Shown: positions 5,450 to 6,775 of the stretch, piece after piece | How the letters are laid out: the number at the start of each line of letters is the position of its first letter | Position numbering within the stretch: the stretch's first letter is position 1 | Assembly: GCA_903970295.1 (NCBI GenBank) | Contig: CAJCHQ010000378.1 | Span: 1-6,775, forward strand | Direction: 5' to 3' | Length of the DNA stretch: 6,775 nucleotides | Source of the DNA: Bryobacterales bacterium | Lineage (GTDB): Bacteria > Cyanobacteriota > Vampirovibrionia > Obscuribacterales > Obscuribacteraceae | Notes under the pieces: model-generated | Seen by the model: the letters and a program-made list of their open reading frames with translations, nothing else | What the model was told of the DNA's origin: nothing | The model's database searches: none | Position numbers and translations under genes: made by a program

Positions 5450-5760
5450 AGGACAATGAGGATAAACATATGAGCAGAAGTAACCATCGCCACGCACGAT
5501 CTTCCAGTGGATGCGAGTGTACTCATGACACAAGATTCAAGCTATTGACCTTGAACAAAATTATGGCTCTTGAAAGCGTTGATGACATCACATTTTCTTT
5601 AAAGGTTTTCGCTTCAGCGTTCGAAGTGGCGACCGAGCTAGTGGGTGCAGACCAGAACGACACAGAATTGAGGGAGGACGTTATCTCGATTTGCGAAAAC
5701 AACATTCGGCACGGTCACCAACTCTTCAGAGCCGAAGAGAATTCACAAAATGTGTTTTGA
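5446..5760 (+). CDS. Small acidic helical protein, unrecognised
   Basis: This 104-residue frame starts at ATG 5446, coupled to the previous gene by an ATGA overlap, with GGAGG (5430-5434) and AGG (5438-5440) upstream. A second in-frame ATG at 5470 has GAGG 8 bases upstream and would give 96 residues; it may be the main start. The N-terminus is polar and basic with His and Arg (SRSNHRHARSSSG) and has two Cys (CEC, about 24-26). From residue 31 on, the pattern TLNKIMALESVDDITFSLK and later ELREDVISICENN predicts amphipathic helices. There are no membrane segments. The family is unknown; a partner role with the preceding protein is suggested only by coupling. Confidence 0.62.
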   Translation: MKDNEDKHMSRSNHRHARSSSGCECTHDTRFKLLTLNKIMALESVDDITFSLKVFASAFEVATELVGADQNDTELREDVISICENNIRHGHQLFRAEENSQNVF

Positions 5761-5825
5761 CGCGATGAATATTTTACGGTAGCACCACATCTGGTTAATG
5801 GCAAAGATTACATGGAAAGACCGAA

Positions 5826-6775
5826 ATGAACACTTGCACCACACAATTCAATCACTTGATTCTCACGATAGATGCAGATTTAGCGAGCGCATCGCCTCAG
5901 GAATGTCCACCGACGCTATCTTTGACCCGATGCTTCCATGGGTTGAAATGCCAGGGCAGAAGAACTTTGTCTTTATTATTCTCGCTATTTGCAGCTTTGG
6001 TGATGACTTTGCTTATATCGAGCGCGGCATTTGCTCAAGCCGTAACGTGGACTGAGGTCGATTTGACCCCACCCCCGCCGGCAGCAGGCAGCTTCGTTTA
6101 TACCGCTGGCACGCCGCCCCTCTATACCGTGAATGGTTCTGGTTCGGGGATCAACTCGAATTACGATTGGATGGGATTCGCGTCGACTCCAGCGTGCGGA
6201 AATATAGAAATAGAAGGAAAATTGACATCGCAGAGCTCCACCAGTGGTGCGCAGTCAGTTTTGATGATCAGGCAAGGGTTCGACGAAAATACAGCCATGG
6301 CAGCGATCGGCGTCAGCTCTACTGGTTCTGGAACCGGCACGGTGAATTTCTACGCTCGACCGAATTTCGGTAATAACACAACGACCGCGGGACCATCGGT
6401 CACGCTACCCGTTTATCTAAGATTAGTAGATCAATCAGGCACCATTAGTGGCTACTACAGCTCTAATAATGAGACATGGACCCTTGTAGGCTCTACAACT
6501 ACGGTGATCATGCCCAATCTTTACTATGTCGGCATGGCTTCGGCTAATGCCGGCAGCTCTTCAAATAATTCGTCAGTATTTTCTTGTCTCACGTATGACG
6601 CAAGTTTGCCGTCCACAACGAATCTCATGTTATGGCTCAGAAGTGACGTGGGCGTGGTATCGAGCAGCGGCTCTATTTCACAATGGAACGACCAGTCAGG
6701 ACTGGGCAACAATGCGACGCAAAGTACGGGGAGCGCGCAGCCATCTTTGACCACGGGAGCTTTAAACAGCGGCGT
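5826..6775 (+). CDS. Secreted protein with DUF1349-like and LamG-like domains, runs off the right edge
   Basis: The frame is open from ATG 5826 to the window end (316 codons, no stop); the C-terminus is missing. A strong export signal covers residues 40-72: KCQGRR, then a hydrophobic core LSLLFSLFAALVMTLLI, ending SSAAFAQA before VTW, a classic signal peptidase I site. Residues 86-258 match the concanavalin-like DUF1349 ('regulation of enolase protein 1') pattern: GNIEIEGKLTS (125-135), VLMIRQGFDENTAMAAIGVS (145-164), YLRLVDQSGTISGYYSSNNETWTLVGS (197-223) and YYVGMASA (233-240). From 262 on, NLMLWLRSDVGV and ISQWNDQSGLGNNATQ begin a LamG-like lectin domain. The likely role is carbohydrate binding or adhesion outside the cell. 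The start is uncertain: ATG 5826 has GGAAAG 6 bases upstream but adds 39 residues before the signal; TTG 5943 gives a normal signal peptide but lacks a ribosome binding site. Confidence 0.85.
   Translation, partial: MNTCTTQFNHLILTIDADLASASPQECPPTLSLTRCFHGLKCQGRRTLSLLFSLFAALVMTLLISSAAFAQAVTWTEVDLTPPPPAAGSFVYTAGTPPLYTVNGSGSGINSNYDWMGFASTPACGNIEIEGKLTSQSSTSGAQSVLMIRQGFDENTAMAAIGVSSTGSGTGTVNFYARPNFGNNTTTAGPSVTLPVYLRLVDQSGTISGYYSSNNETWTLVGSTTTVIMPNLYYVGMASANAGSSSNNSSVFSCLTYDASLPSTTNLMLWLRSDVGVVSSSGSISQWNDQSGLGNNATQSTGSAQPSLTTGALNSG

Noticed and set aside
5254..5526. 90-codon minus-strand frame opposite the small-gene pair
   Set aside because: The plus-strand pair has ribosome binding sites and an ATGA overlap; the minus frame ends and starts without such signals.
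5798..6055. 85-codon plus-strand frame overlapping the secreted protein
   Set aside because: It covers the same bases as the clear signal peptide in another frame, has no domain pattern, and ends inside the mature secreted protein.
6524..6754. Opposed 74- and 76-codon frames near the right edge
   Set aside because: Both are shadows of the secreted protein frame, which shows clear domain motifs across the same bases.

Overview
The window looks like chromosomal DNA from an uncultivated environmental bacterium of roughly 50% GC (judged by eye). It uses Shine-Dalgarno sites and GTG starts freely. Its mix of a large secreted concanavalin-like protein, an SSS-family sodium symporter and low-complexity Pro/Gln repeat proteins recalls gene-rich free-living lineages such as Planctomycetes, Verrucomicrobia or non-photosynthetic relatives of Cyanobacteria. 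No marker gene fixes the phylum, so this placement is a guess. There are no rRNA or tRNA genes, CRISPR arrays, insertion sequences or phage structural genes that I can recognise.

The left two thirds (1-4662) read on the minus strand. In transcription order they hold: (i) a sigma-70-like factor with an N-terminal winged helix, whose region 4 is split off by a frameshift at a run of seven A's (4662-3399); (ii) a 198-residue lysozyme-like protein (3238-2642); (iii) a 603-residue sodium:solute symporter (2372-561); and (iv) the N-terminal 137 residues of a protein with 13-residue Pro/Gln repeats, running off the left edge (413-1). Genes i to iii all start with GTG. The gaps between the four are 160, 269 and 147 bases, so they are collinear but not a tight operon.

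The right third (5177 to the end) reads on the plus strand: two small unrecognised genes joined by a 4-base ATGA overlap, then the start of an exported protein. That protein has a clear signal peptide, a DUF1349-like ('regulation of enolase protein 1') beta-sandwich domain and the beginning of a LamG-like lectin domain. It runs off the right edge.

The two blocks diverge from a 514-base region (4663-5176) that has no convincing protein gene but much structure: a minus-strand intrinsic terminator whose loop carries UUUCCUCC, a plus-strand TATAAT box with two TATAGTC sites 22 bases apart, a 9-codon ORF with a good ribosome binding site, and several short hairpins. The most unusual object is the sigma factor. 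It combines an N-terminal winged helix, an apparent ~17-residue insertion in the region 4 helix-turn-helix, and a frame change at a homopolymer that could be a sequencing error, a mutation or a slippage switch. The sequence does not show that it controls the neighbouring genes; that is inference from position only.
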